Part shown: piece by piece, positions 13,575 through 25,439 of the stretch
Numbering within the stretch: the stretch's first letter is position 1
How the letters are laid out: the number at the start of each line of letters is the position of its first letter
Assembly: GCF_014898055.3 (NCBI RefSeq)
Contig: NW_023604295.1
Coordinates: 64,319,730-64,383,729, forward strand
Direction of reading: 5' to 3'
DNA from: Talpa occidentalis
Taxonomy: Eukaryota; Chordata; Mammalia; Eulipotyphla; Talpidae
Length of the DNA: 64,000 nucleotides
Notes under the pieces: model-generated
What the model saw: only the letters and a program-made list of their open reading frames with translations
Told to the model about the DNA's origin: nothing
Database searches by the model: none
Translations under genes and position numbers: made by a program

Positions 13575-13850
13575 TCCCTCTAAAATATAAATTTGATCAT
13601 GCATTCTCTTGATCAAAATTTCTTAATCTCCCTTAGCATTTTCAGCATAAATTTCTAAGTTCCAGAATGACATAGGAAATTTATTATGCTCAAACCCATT
13701 CACTCTTGTCTTTCATTTCACTTCACCTTTCCATATCCACTCATTTCCATGTCTACCTTTAACAAGCTTTTTGCATATTTTCAACTATGAAATTCATATA
13801 ATTGCACACATTGTTTTCTCTATTGGCACACCACTGTCTTGCACAATTAT
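13575..13850 (+). mobile_element. L2 fragment (probable)
   Basis: The order 'tttgatcatg ... ttgatcaaaatttcttaatc ... ccattcactcttgtc ... ttgcatattttc' follows the part of L2 upstream of its 3' end. It is very diverged and boundaries are loose. Confidence 0.5.
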
Positions 13851-14174
13851 TGAACATATTATGAAATTGATAGCTTTTCTTTCTTTTGATTTCAGTATGT
13901 TGATTATAGCATTTGTTTTTTTTATGTAACATATTGTAACATTATGTGAGTTTCAGGTACATCATTAAAAATCAACTTGTGTATTTTTATTATTATATTT
14001 TTTGTTACAAATTAATATTGCATTAATTTCAGTACTAAAAGTGCAATAGTTTTTCTTGAGTGAATAAATAAATTGAATTGACATTTCAGGGATTGATCAT
14101 TTATATTCATCAAAAACATCAATTTGATTATATATGGAATTATTTAAAAGTCTGATTTCACTTATACAGATATT

Positions 14175-14454
14175 ATTTATTTTTAAAAATTTTTAAAGAT
14201 TTTTAAATATTTATGCATATAAGAACTGGGATATGGGTCAGAGGTATGGGAGTGAAAGGATTCACCAGAGACAGAGTGGGGGAGCAAAACAGGCAGATCT
14301 ACTAAAATATACTGCTGAGGGGAGCAGCAGGGGAGACTAGAGAGGTCTGCTGGCCATGTGTGTTAGCTCCCTCACCAGGCATCGAACTCATGCTGCCGTG
14401 GCTGGTGATAGCTTTATAGTTCTGAGTTTTAACACCTGAGCCACCGGGGGGCCC
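14175..14454 (-). mobile_element. tRNA-derived SINE, old subfamily
   Basis: A diverged copy with the TGCATA tail form and a head carrying the GATAGC/TTATAG segment typical of the old copies. A 12-bp target duplication, TATACAGATATT, lies at 14163-14174 and 14455-14466. Confidence 0.9.
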
Positions 14455-14466
14455 TATACAGATATT

Positions 14467-16644
14467 TTTTTTAAAAATCACTTTTCTGCTATGTGTTTCT
14501 CTACTAGTCTGTTCACACATGCATATTAATATAAAAACTCAGGATGTTTTATTCTCCATCACTAAAAATTATTTTATTATGCTCTTTAGAAAATCATCCC
14601 ATAAAATCAACATTGATTTTATGTAACAATAGGATTTTAGTGCTATCTTTTGATAAGACAAGACTATCTCATGGAATTCATTTTGCCTACTACAATATAT
14701 TTTTCTCAATTACAATCGCAAAGCTTTCTTTTGTCATACAATCAAGAATTGTTCACTCAGTTTAGTCCTTGATATTAAAAAGGTTTTGTCAGTGGGAATA
14801 TTTATATTTACTTCACACTATCTAAATTGAGGCTACCAAGAGAGGGTAGGGGGAGAAAATGTCAGGAAGGAGCACAATAGACAGCAGTAGTTGAAGATGG
14901 ATTCTTAGGCAGTGGGTGTGGTTTTGTAACAACATCTGAAGGCAGAGATCTTTTACCTCTAAAACACAAACAACATTGTAAACCAATGTTCCCTCAATTA
15001 ACAAGTAGTTCCTCACTCTGCTACTTTTGATGTTATTTCTAGGTTTTTCTCAAATCTTCAAAAATCCTCTGGTCAGCTTATGATATTCCAGAAGCAATAC
15101 AAAGTGCTGTGCGTTGCACATCTATAGTAAACCATTACTGTACTATTTCACAAGCTAGCCTTGAAATAATCTCATGTGACACAAACTTTTATAACAAAAA
15201 TTTGCAGGTTCTGGCAACATTTGATACCTTGAATAGTTATTCATTAGGATTTCAGGAATGCCTGTAATTAAGGACTTTAGAGAAAGGTCTGGAGCAGATT
15301 TGTTTTTATTCACATAACAAATATTGGTGATCTCACAATGTGTCCAGCATAATTATATCTAATTGGGATACAAAAAGTAAATGTATATATGACATGTCTA
15401 CTTGGATTTATATTTGACTGGGAAAGAAAACACATAAAAATAGGTAAATATGATTGATGGCAATAATGATTATGACAATTTTTCTTTCAGCTTGTTATTG
15501 CTTCCATCCTCTGATGAGTCATTTACATGACGCTCCTGAAAATATTTTCTAATCATTATGTTCATGTTTATCACCGCTATAGCTATTATGCTTTCAGTGT
15601 GACCCTGAATTAATACCAGAAGCAATTAAGGATGTGAATTTCATATTCCAACCAGTACTTTTGAAGTGATCATAGTCATCATTATTACAATTACTACTAG
15701 TAAGATATAATTGACAGAACAAGTTATCCCCCAATAGAGAATTATATAAAAAGAGAGGGAATCATATTTTTTAAGTTTTTGTATATAGATACAAAGGAAG
15801 AATGCTGACATCATATAAGGAGAAATATCTTACTTTGTATCTCTGAGAATTACAGAGGCAAAAAGACCAACATCCACTCAAAGATTTTAGGACTGCTAGA
15901 AAACCTGTTGATCTGTCATAATATTTCACTTGATATCCTTTAAATCAAAATGTTCAAATGCACCTTTAAGACCATTTTAAAGTATTGCTTAGTGAGTTAT
16001 AAAAGTAAAATCAAAACTGTTTCCTTTTACTAATAATACTGACTACCTCTCAAATTGTACAATGCTCTATTGATTTTTACCTCAATAAGTGTCATTTTAA
16101 GTACTCTGAAGTAAAAGTAGTTGTCAGTTTTTTGAGTATGAATATAGCTACTAATATCAATAAATTTGTTCTTCCCCTGCAGTTTGATATTAGATTTTTT
16201 CTTTCCATATTACATGAAAATTCAGGGATAACTATGCAACATGAGAAATAAATGTAATTAAATAAAATTTAATATCTGATATTTTATAATTTATCTTTAA
16301 TATATAAAATATAGGTCATTTCATAAGAAATGGCAAAAAAGCTTCACAAAATCATTGCTTCTATAAAAACATATTTAATGCATTAATAGATTATTCAAAA
16401 TATTTATGAAATTGTTACTAATATATTCTAGGAAACAGGAATATGCATTAGGTCAAACATTCAGCAAAAAGGAAAATGGGAGGATTGATGTGTGATACTG
16501 GAGATGGTTAAACTATGAAATTAGGTTTTCAAGAGGTCAACTTATAATATTTACAATGCAAATAAAAATAAACATTGATCAGTTCCAAAAACCAAAGATG
16601 AAAGACAAGTTTGTCAATATAATCAAAGAGAATGTTGATTAAAA
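14467..16644. other. AT-rich unassigned DNA
   Basis: About 2.2 kb with no recognised gene or repeat. The small open frame at 14544-14765 has no domain I know. Confidence 0.5.
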
Positions 16645-16985
16645 TCATATCTTCTTTCTTTGATTCAATCAGCAAATCTATACTGAGCATTCAGTACTTG
16701 CTCTGAAGTGTTGTTAAGTGAAAAGAAAAGAGTAAAGCAAAATAAAACTCAATATTCCTTTTATGATGGAGCTCACATTCCAGGGGGAGATAAAAAAATG
16801 AAGGAAAGCATTGCAATGTGTCGTAAATTCAAGTGGTGGTAAACGCTGTGAAAGAAATAAAGTAGAGCAAGGATGGTTAGTGGCTAATAATTTTAAAAAT
16901 TATTTAAAATTTTTATGGTCAGGTAATACTTCAAGAAAAATGTCTTAAAAGAGAATGAGTAAAAAATAAAGATCTGGAAAACATG
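16645..16985. mobile_element. ancient L1M-type 3' repeat fragment
   Basis: It shows the well-known mammalian sequence order 'gattcaatcagcaaatctatactgagcattcag', 'gatggagctcacattccaggggga', 'gtaaacgctgtgaaagaaataaag' and 'ggaaaacatgcattctaagcag'. I recognise the order but cannot assign the subfamily. Related pieces are at about 51780-52040 and 53640-54930. Confidence 0.5.
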
Positions 16986-17439
16986 CATTCTAAGCAGAAG
17001 CCTACATAATGTACTATTTCTGCTATTTTCATCACCAATAGTAAATTTAAATATGTTCATTTAACAATCTCCCTATCTAACCAGTACGACTGGAAAGTGA
17101 ATCAAGACTACTTTACCTCTATTATTTTTCGTATTTTAGTTCACATTGTTTCATATTGCTTAAAACCTTGACATTAATGTTCTTTTATATTTTCATGTAA
17201 TTTTATACTTTCATGTACTAACATTTAATTTTTTTCCTTTTTTCTTTCCTTTTGCACTTTTTAAATCAGATTTTAGCAAGTTGGTAGGGCAGATTTTTGA
17301 ATGGAGAACTTATGTGAAACTCACAGTCTATTTACTTCCTTAGCATGAAAATGACTTCTTAGTTCAGTCTCTTTACCTGCTCCAGAATCTGCTTAATAAA
17401 ATATATTTAATTATCAAAGTTAGTTTATAGCTGACTTTA

Positions 17440-17761
17440 TTTTTTTTTTTTATTTTTTTTTTTTAGAGAGGCATGCTTTATTTATTCATTTATTTGTTTG
17501 TTTGTTTTGTTTATACATGCACTGGGTACAGTCAGAAGCGCGGGAGGGTGAGAGAATTCACCAGAGCCAGAGCGGGGAGCAGAGCAGGCAGAAGGGCCGA
17601 AGTACACTGCTGAGGGGAGCAGCGGGCGGCAGGAGAGGTCTGCGCGCCATGTGGGACCCTCCTCCAGTGGCCTGGGAGCAGCCGGGGATCGAACCGGCGC
17701 CACAGAGGCTGCGGGCAGCTTCGCAACCCAGTGCTCAACCGCTGCGCCACCGGGGAGGCCC
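17440..17761 (-). mobile_element. tRNA-derived SINE, GCATGCCTCT-tail subfamily
   Basis: Full length. The element strand ends in AAATAAAGCATGCCTCT followed by a poly(A) interrupted by T. The internal insertion reads, on the plus strand, CTCCAGTGGCCTGGGAGCAG. A perfect 14-bp target duplication, TATAGCTGACTTTA, lies at 17426-17439 and 17762-17775. No TCTTT terminator is present. Confidence 0.95.
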
Positions 17762-17828
17762 TATAGCTGACTTTAAATGGAGCTTTGGGGCTTTAGGGGA
17801 AATTATTTAATTAGATAAGAGCTCACCG

Positions 17829-17925
17829 AGCCAATTAGGTTAATTCTTGAGATTATAGCCAATTAGGTTATTCTTGGCTTTGGAATAGTCACAATACTAA
17901 TCTTTGACATAGTCACAATACTAAT
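17829..17925. repeat. two adjacent short duplications
   Basis: AGCCAATTAGGTTA occurs at 17829-17842 and 17857-17870 (period 28). Immediately downstream, ATAGTCACAATACTAAT occurs at 17885-17901 and 17909-17925 (period 24). Confidence 0.9.
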
Positions 17926-18161
17926 AAAAATTAAATGATTAAATCAGAGATTTAAATTTATTTATGCAATTTGTTTAGTGGTATATGAATTGAACTTTCC
18001 AAATATCTAAAATTATGGTAGAAATCTTTAAATAAAAAAAATAAATATATGTTTTGGGGAATATTTTGCAGTCATTAAGATCACTTTATAGAAAATTTTT
18101 TAAGGAGTAGGTATATATTTATAGTAAGTAAAAATAGATAGATGTCAAAATATCTTCCACA

Positions 18162-18432
18162 AGGCCTCCCAGGTGGCGCAGCGGTTGAGCGCTGGGTTGC
18201 GAAGCTGCCCGCAGCCTCTGCAGCACCGGTTCAATCCCCCGCCACTGGCAAATGTCCCACATGGCGACCAGACCTCTCCTGCCCTCCACTGCCTCCTCAG
18301 CAGTGTATTTCAGTAAGTCTGCCTGTTCTGTTCCCCGCTTTGGCTCTGGTGAATTCTCTCACCCTCCCGTGCTTCTGACTGTACCCAGTGCTTGTATAAA
18401 TAAATAAATAAATCTTTAAAAAAAAAACACAC
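18162..18432 (+). mobile_element. tRNA-derived SINE, middle subfamily
   Basis: A full copy with head AGGCCTCCCAGGTGGCGCAG, B box GGTTCAATCCC, and tail ATAAATAAATAAATCTTT plus A. A 13-bp target duplication, AATATCTTCCACA, lies at 18149-18161 and 18433-18445. Confidence 0.94.
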
Positions 18433-18445
18433 AATATCTTCCACA

Positions 18446-19639
18446 GCATAATAGTTTTTTAGTAAATGAGCAAATCAAATTTCAAGCTAAGCAATGGAAA
18501 ATGTGGCATGATATTTAACTGATAGTGAACAATAACCAACTTTAGCATTGAGCATATTGTTGATTTTTCCTTTTACTTTTCCTAATGTTTTATTTGCTAT
18601 GTTGTTATATTATTTATGAATCATTAATTAGAAAACAGAGTCCAAGCAAATATTGTAATGTAAAACACTTAATATTTAAACAATAAATTTCCCCTTCTCT
18701 TTTGGATAAATGAGCATAAGATGAAGGCATTACTGAATGCTAAAAATTATCATTTTCTATGTTATCCCTGCCATAATGAAGTAATAGAATTATCACCTTG
18801 AGACTCATTGCTTTTCTCTATGGCTATGGAAAAGCACCAGGAATGCAAACCCTTATCAAATTCACAAACACGTATGCATGTTAAATGCAGCTAGATCATC
18901 TAATGAGAAAAAATTGACCCAATTCTATTTATACCACTATATTTAGAAATCAGGACAGATGTTTCTCTACTAAAAAAAGAAAGAAGAAATCCAAGCAAAC
19001 AAAAACTTATTAATTATATCAGAATATTGTACTGTAATAAAAACATAATCTCCCAAAAAAAGTATTCCTTTATCCTAGCCCTTAGAATTGGGTTATATTA
19101 TGAAGGAAGGAACACTAATGTATCATTTACAGTTTTCATGCTAACAGACCCAATTTTAATGATGAACATATGTTTGAAGGAATGCTTGCTGTTTCAAGAG
19201 AATGACTCTTACTGAATAATACTCTAGTGAGATAATAGCATAGTTCATTTTCCAGTCAGGTATAATTTTTTGCTTTCAAGTAGATATGGAACAAATGAGT
19301 TTAAACCTGAAAACCTGGCTAAAACCTATTTCATGATTAATTAGTCCTTTTTAGGAACTCAATTAAATGTAGGATGCCACACATTACAATGGAAAGATAA
19401 TGACTGACAGAACAGAGAAACATGGGTGTGCATAAATTGTCCCTGACCTGATTTAAAGACTTAAACTGAAAATTTAACATCAAAATGAATATTATAATAA
19501 TGTGTCATGTCCATCATTCCCTCAGCTATTGTAGCATCATCAGTTTTTACCACAGTATGAATACTGACATCATTTCATTAAATTTAACGTTTGTTTTAGT
19601 CAAAGTACACAATTCCTACATTGTAGTTGTCTTCAGAAC
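18446..19639. other. AT-rich unassigned DNA
   Basis: No recognised gene or repeat. Confidence 0.5.
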
Positions 19640-20600
19640 ACATCAGTTTTCACAATGAAACAGAAGCCCCACAGCTGTTGCTACCTCAGGGTGTGAATGG
19701 GTTTGCGGGCCAACAGTGTGCATAGCCTGTGAGTGAGCCCTGAGCTCTGGTACCATCAGCCTGGGGTGGGACTCTTGGAAGAGCAGGAGGCCCTGCGGAA
19801 GCCGACTCTGACTGTGGCTTCCATGAGCTCATTGTGGACAAGACTGCCTGGCCTCACAATATGTCAGGTCAGGCCAGAGTTTCACTTTTGAGGCCATTAA
19901 AAATCTTAAATGGACCAGTCTGATTGGAGCTTGACCCCAGTCTGACAGCTGGAATTGTAAACTGACCAATCAGGCTTGAAAGGTAGGGGCATAAGCCACT
20001 ATTCCAGGGGGCTGGAGATTCAGCATCATTGTGACCTTCTCTTGGAAAGAGCTTCATAGACAGACTCCCAGAAAGACTCATTCGTACTGCTTAGAAAGAA
20101 TTTTGAGATCTTTGTAGACCTCCATAAACCTGTGAGAACTTCACATCTGATCCCCACTTCAAAGTGCAGCATAACTTCTGTTCCTGTCTCCAGTCCTGCC
20201 TCCAACGTCACCTGCTGCCTGGCAGTAGGCCTGTGTTTATTTGCCTGTGCCTGGTGTCTCTAAAAGGGATATCTGCTGTTGGCTTATATCAATAGCTCTC
20301 AAAGTGTTGTCACACTAGTGCCTATGTTCAGGCACCATCAACGATGCTGACCAAAGTCCAGCTACCTCTGAGAGCTCTCTGCCACTTCTGGCCTTTCAAT
20401 ACCACCTCCTGGTGCCATTGCCTCTGGCATTGTCCAGTCTCATGCCTGGCACTGGCGAGCCCAGCTTTTGAATAAGTATTTCTGGTTCTGTGGTGCTACC
20501 TCAGAAGCACTGCTTACCTCCACTACCACCATGAGTTTATCCTGATCCACCATTTACTGGTGTGCCACTAGCTTTAGGGTCTTGCGGTTAAAGTGGAAAC
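19640..20600. other. GC-richer unexplained block
   Basis: This block stands out by eye from its AT-rich surroundings in base composition and word complexity, with sharp margins. It holds two opposed CCAAT-box words (CTGATTGG at 19920-19927 and CCAATCAG at 19966-19973). Two overlapping minus-strand open frames (20081-19869 and 20211-20026) match no domain I know. It could be an old LTR, a decayed processed pseudogene or a regulatory island. Confidence 0.4.
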
Positions 20601-22724
20601 AATGAAACATGAATATCAAATAAGGTCTTAATTCAGAGAAGTTATTCAAAGAAAACCATTGGCTTAAACATAACATTGCTGGCAAGAAATGTGTCCTTAC
20701 TGTACAAGATTAAATCTTACTAGGCAGAGAAAGACTTCAAAGCAGAAGATCTTCATTGAGTATATGCATTTGCCCTCATTCTGGACATATGATTGTCATT
20801 CATGTACATTAGTCCTGTTTTGTGAGATAGAAAGGTTTGTAAGACAGATACTCATGGGTGATTATTTAGCTCAGAGATCATAAAACAATTACTTTCAGTG
20901 ACTATAAGATAGATAATACTAGGTTAGATGGGCCATTACTTGTATTTTTAGCACACCCTTGGGAAACATTACTTAATCTCCTATATAATTCCCCTGGTAG
21001 CCCTTGTATAATATTTAGTAGCTAAAGACTCAATTGTGACTATACATAACAAATAAATGATTCTAAGAATTCAATACACCATTTTAAGGTATGATACTGT
21101 GCTCAAAAAGATACTATCATTTGGTGATTGTGTTTGCGTATATATGTGCGTATATATGTGCGTGTGAATCTTAATTGTACAGTTGGTTTGAATCTTCTTA
21201 TTAACTACTCAACTGAATACGAAATTATAGCTTCTATTTTATAATGCTAACAAATACAAATAATTAGTGTGCCTGAAGCCTTACAAGATTGCAAATTGGC
21301 AGAAATTTTTGGCAGATATTATAATAAGGTGTCCACTAGAATATAAATACAGTGTATAGACTATTGTGAGTGCTGATGTCAACAAGTTATGAGGACAAAT
21401 GCTTTGAACATTTTCCAATAAATGTTTTTCCTAATTGTTGTTACATTGTTCAAAATGAGTTTTTAAAATATAAAATTTTTCCTTTGAGAGTTCTTTTAAA
21501 TATATTTTAGAGGAACTAACAGACCGGTGACAAAAATAAATTACACTCATGACTGAAAATTAATTTTTTCGAGCTTTTGTATATAAAATGAATGAGCATT
21601 ACATAGGCAACATTTAACTAAACAACTTGGAAATCAATGATCACAAAATGTTCATTATTTGTGTTTCTTCTAATTAGATTCCACTTCCTAAAATAATGTT
21701 TTATATGAATTTAATATAAATGAATTCACTGAATACATTATAGTATTTAGGATATTTCTCTGTATAATATATAGGTAGTATAAGAAGCAATCCAAAGAAG
21801 TACTTGAGTTTTATTTAAGATAGCAATTTATAAAATTGATGAACTTATTCTTAAATAATTAAGAAAATGTGTATATGAACCATAATATTCCAGTAATCAT
21901 AACTGAGTTTACAGAGATTCATATGTAAACTTTCACTAATAATATATAGAGCAAATTTTATAATTCAGAAATGTGAAATGTTAACTTGCTTTAAAATAAG
22001 TAATAAATAAAAAATATCTGTTGTTTCAAAAGATATAAAAGAAATATAGATAACTTTATCCCCACTAACAAATTCCTACTAATAGTTTGAGTGCATTTAA
22101 AAATTGTATGTATCTGCTAAAATTATTAATTATTAAATAATTTTTGTGTTTCAGTTTGATCATTTATAACTATTATCAAATCATTTATGTATCATTTGGT
22201 TTAGAGACTGTTATTTAATTTCTATGAAACTTCAGACTAGAACATGAAATGATGTTGCATTAATTATAATTAATGTATTTGAAAACTATAAATGTATCTT
22301 TGCCAATTTTAAGAACAAATTTATTTTACTTTTTTACCAATGTTTTCTTTTAAAAGTTGGCATTTGCTATTGAGAATATAGATTTTCAGACAGACAAGTT
22401 GAGGAATTTACCCAAAATGACATATCAATGGAATTGAGAGATATTCAAATGTTTCGTCTATCAAATTTTTTTTTGATGCAAAGCTAAGTTTCGTCTATCA
22501 AATTTTGAAAAGCTTTTTCTACTACACTCCTTATGACTGTCACAAATTTAACATATAGAAAAATGCATGCTTTCTATTCTTTATTTAGCAGGAAGAAATA
22601 CTGCTCAGATGTTCAAAATGTCATCATATTTAAATGGAAATTAAAACAAAATCTCAAAATGTATATTAAAAGTTATCATTAGGTAAAGCTAAGGTAAGAT
22701 TATTCCAGAGTGAACAGTAAATGC
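20601..22724. other. AT-rich unassigned DNA
   Basis: It includes a 12-bp short tandem (TGCGTATATATG, 2.5 units, about 21135-21164) and the 19-bp direct repeat at 22451-22506 listed below. No gene is recognised. Confidence 0.5.
22451..22506. repeat. 19-bp direct repeat flanking an 18-bp T-led insert
   Basis: GTTTCGTCTATCAAATTTT occurs exactly at 22451-22469 and 22488-22506. The insert between them starts with a T run, so on the minus strand it is a short sequence ending in A, as a tiny retro-insertion with its target duplication would be. Confidence 0.8.
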
Positions 22725-22796
22725 ATGATTGTAGGTATATATATGTGTGTGTGTGTGTATGATTGTAGGTATATATATATACATGTATATATATAA
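22725..22796. repeat. TG/TA microsatellite with a duplicated 20-bp lead
   Basis: ATGATTGTAGGTATATATAT occurs at 22725-22744 and 22759-22778, joined by a GTGTGT run and followed by a TA run. It directly abuts the inverted repeat. Confidence 0.9.
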
Positions 22797-22921
22797 TCTA
22801 ATTGTACATGATCTCTTTCATCCAATCTTTTTGAACCTGTCATATGACATATATGAACCTGTCATATGATATACATGACAGGTTCAATAAGATTGGATGA
22901 AAGAGATCATGTACAATTAGA
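22797..22921. repeat. near-perfect inverted repeat, 47-bp arms
   Basis: The left arm 22797-22843 and right arm 22875-22921 are reverse complements over 47 positions with one mismatch (a T opposite T near position 34 of the arm). The spacer is 31 bases and contains a second direct copy of TGAACCTGTCATATGA (22832-22847 and 22854-22869). There are no target duplications outside the arms and no known transposon ends. Confidence 0.95.
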
Positions 22922-23225
22922 CCATAAAATGGAGATGAGTGTCTAATGTGTTTGGGTCAGGGGTGATAGGTGTGAGATGGCATTTGTCTCATATGCAAGG
23001 GTGAATTAAGAACAGATTTTGTAATATGTTAAAAGAGTAATACACCAAATCAGATATCTCAATTTTGTAGACAAATAAAAAGCATGGAAGGAAATTGCCA
23101 TGGTATACTACTCACTGTAGTCTCAATTAACCTTGATGGAATTGCAGTTGTGTCTATAGTGTACTGTTTTGAAGGGAATGACTATGCCCAAAATTAAGAA
23201 ATAGTGTGTTATTCACCACATTCTT

Positions 23226-23529
23226 TTTTTTTTTATTTTTTTTTTAAAGATTTATTTATACAAGCACTGGGTACAGTGAGAAGTGCGGGAAGGTGAGAGA
23301 ATTCACCAGAGCCAGAGCGGGGAACAGAACAGGTGGACTGACGAAACACACTGCTGAGGGGAGCAGCGGGAGGCAGGAGAGGACTGCGCGCCATGTGGGA
23401 GAGGACTGTGCGCCACGTGGGACCCTTGCCCGGTGGCCGGGGATCGAACCGCCCCGGTGGCCGGTGATCGAACCGGCGCTGCAGAGGCTACAGGCAACTT
23501 CTCAACCACTGAGCCACCAGGGGAGGCCC
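23226..23529 (-). mobile_element. tRNA-derived SINE with two internal tandem duplications
   Basis: A 16-bp target duplication with one mismatch (TATTCACCACATTCTT) lies at 23210-23225 and 23530-23545. Inside, a 22-bp unit is tandemly repeated at 23377-23398 and 23399-23420, and another 22-bp unit at 23430-23451 and 23454-23475. The second unit carries the B-box region, so this copy has two B boxes. Confidence 0.94.
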
Positions 23530-23545
23530 TATTCACCATATTCTT

Positions 23546-24429
23546 AAAAGCAACATATGTACAAGAAGTTATTTGAAATTCTGCATTGGAGATTTGTCCC
23601 TTCTACCCAGTAATTTATTTATTCAATCATTTATTTAATTAGTATGCAGTCATAGAATTTTTTTAAACTTTGGGTTATAATGCAATAATACTTGATTTAT
23701 TTCCTTGTTAATATTGTTCCAGCTTCAGCCATTGGGAGCATTTTCAACTGACTCCTGTGTCTCTTTGACATATTTCCATCTGTTTCTTTCATTTGTTTTT
23801 AAGCTCTTATTATCTGGCACTACAAGATGTCCAAGAGCAAATTGCATATTTCCTGGTTTTATCCTCAAATCATCCATTTATCTAAGTCATTTTGACTCCT
23901 GGCATTGGAAAATAGGTTAGAGAAAAAGATGTATTCATTGATAGACATTGGTAGCTATTGAAGTTCCATTGTTTCTAGGTCACTCAGCTGACAAGGCAAG
24001 GAAATATATACATATATACACATTTAAGCACGCATTTACCTGTCCACAAGTATACATATATATGCAAACACTGCTATATGTAATCATCTATATCTCTGTT
24101 AATCGAAACATAAATTCATATTAATGCATATAATTTTAATCTATTACAACATGGATAATTCTAGCCTCCTCTCTTGTTAGTCTGTAATTTCTCACTTCAA
24201 TAATGAGAAACTTGGCTTTCACTATATAACATCAATTTACATAATTGTTCACTGCTAGTGTAAATATGAGGTAGTTTCAGAATTATTTGCCTTTATTAAT
24301 GAGAAAAACATTATTACCTAGAATACAAAGCTTCTGTAGTCCTTTTAGCCATTGGTCTTAAACATTCTTCACATTTCAAAGTTACTAACTCACTGTCTTT
24401 TCCCTATTCACTTCAATAAGTTGTTTCCC
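23546..24429. other. AT-rich unassigned DNA
   Basis: It contains an ATATAC/CACAT low-complexity patch near 24003-24065. No gene is recognised. Confidence 0.5.
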
Positions 24430-24985
24430 ATATGTTTATTGTAATTAGACTCTTCTCATATCCTGCATTATATTCTGAGATCTCCTAACCTCCAAAATGA
24501 TTTTATTATTTACATATATTTAAGTTCATGTATGTGCTATAAAATTGTATTACTTCTGTGAAATGCATAGTGTTATGTACCCACCACAATAGTATCACTC
24601 AAAATAGCTTCGCGATGCAAAAAAAAAAAATCTCTTGTGCTTCACTTATTCTACCCTCCTCCTCACCTTAAACCTGCAGCAAGTAGTGATATTTTACGTA
24701 TATTTATAGTGTTGCCTCTTTCTGGTTCACATATTGTAATAAGAAAAGATATATAGCCATTATATATTAGCTTCTTTCACTTTGCAGTATGCATTACAGA
24801 TTAATCTATATTTTTGTGTTTTACAGGGGCATTTCCTTTTACTTAGTAAACAGAACACATTATATAAATGTAATGTTTATTCATCCAATCATTAAAGGAA
24901 ATCTTGGTTGTTTGCAAAATTTTCCAATCACAGATAAACATTTCATACATTTTTATTTTGTAGACATAAATTTTCACATGTGATG
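24430..24985 (-). mobile_element. old L1M fragment
   Basis: The plus strand shows the antisense of an L1M 3' region: 'taccctcctcctcacc', 'cttctttcactttgcagtatg', 'ttattcatccaatcatt', 'tcttggttgtttgcaaaattttcc' and 'gtagacataaattttcac'. It is diverged and has an internal A12 tract near 24618. It has no open frame. Confidence 0.75.
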
Positions 24986-25439
24986 TTAACCATTCCAGCT
25001 GATTGCGATTGTTTACAATAAAGTCCTGGGGAGTTTTTCCTCCCCCAGGGAGTTGAGTTTGAAATAAGGTTAAATAGCAAGGTTGGAAAGGGTCTTTTCG
25101 AGGGAGATCAAAATGGTATCTGAGGATGGGGCTTTTAACTAAGATACGGAAGAGGTAAGTTCCTTCTGTTTGGTTGGGAGTCCGCCAATGCACATGGCTT
25201 CCATACCATGTAGCTGGGGAAGGGATTTGACAATAATTCCAAGTAAAATATTCAGTTCCCCACTGAGCTTACCAAAGTTCAGTAGTTTTCTTGAATAAAT
25301 TCTTTCAGGTGTTTTTTGTTTGTTTGTTTCATTAATTGAAAAGGTTCAGAAATGTTTGATTGTCATAGGTTGGAAGTATAATTATTTCTTATGTGATTGA
25401 ACTCACAGATGTCATCACTACAACCTCTGAAACTTTCAC
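24986..25439. other. unassigned stretch upstream of the possible LTR
   Basis: It is slightly richer in G than its neighbours, with an imperfect hairpin (CCTGGGGAG ... CTCCCCCAGG) at about 25026-25050. It could be part of the same element as 25440-26100. Confidence 0.35.

Noticed and set aside
13890..13985. Possible L1 piece ('aacattatgtgagtttcagg')
   Set aside because: It is suggestive of an L1M segment, but too short and decayed to list as a feature.
22797..22921. The inverted repeat as a MITE or other DNA transposon
   Set aside because: No target duplication outside the arms and no known terminal motif; the arms make up almost the whole unit and share words with the spacer.
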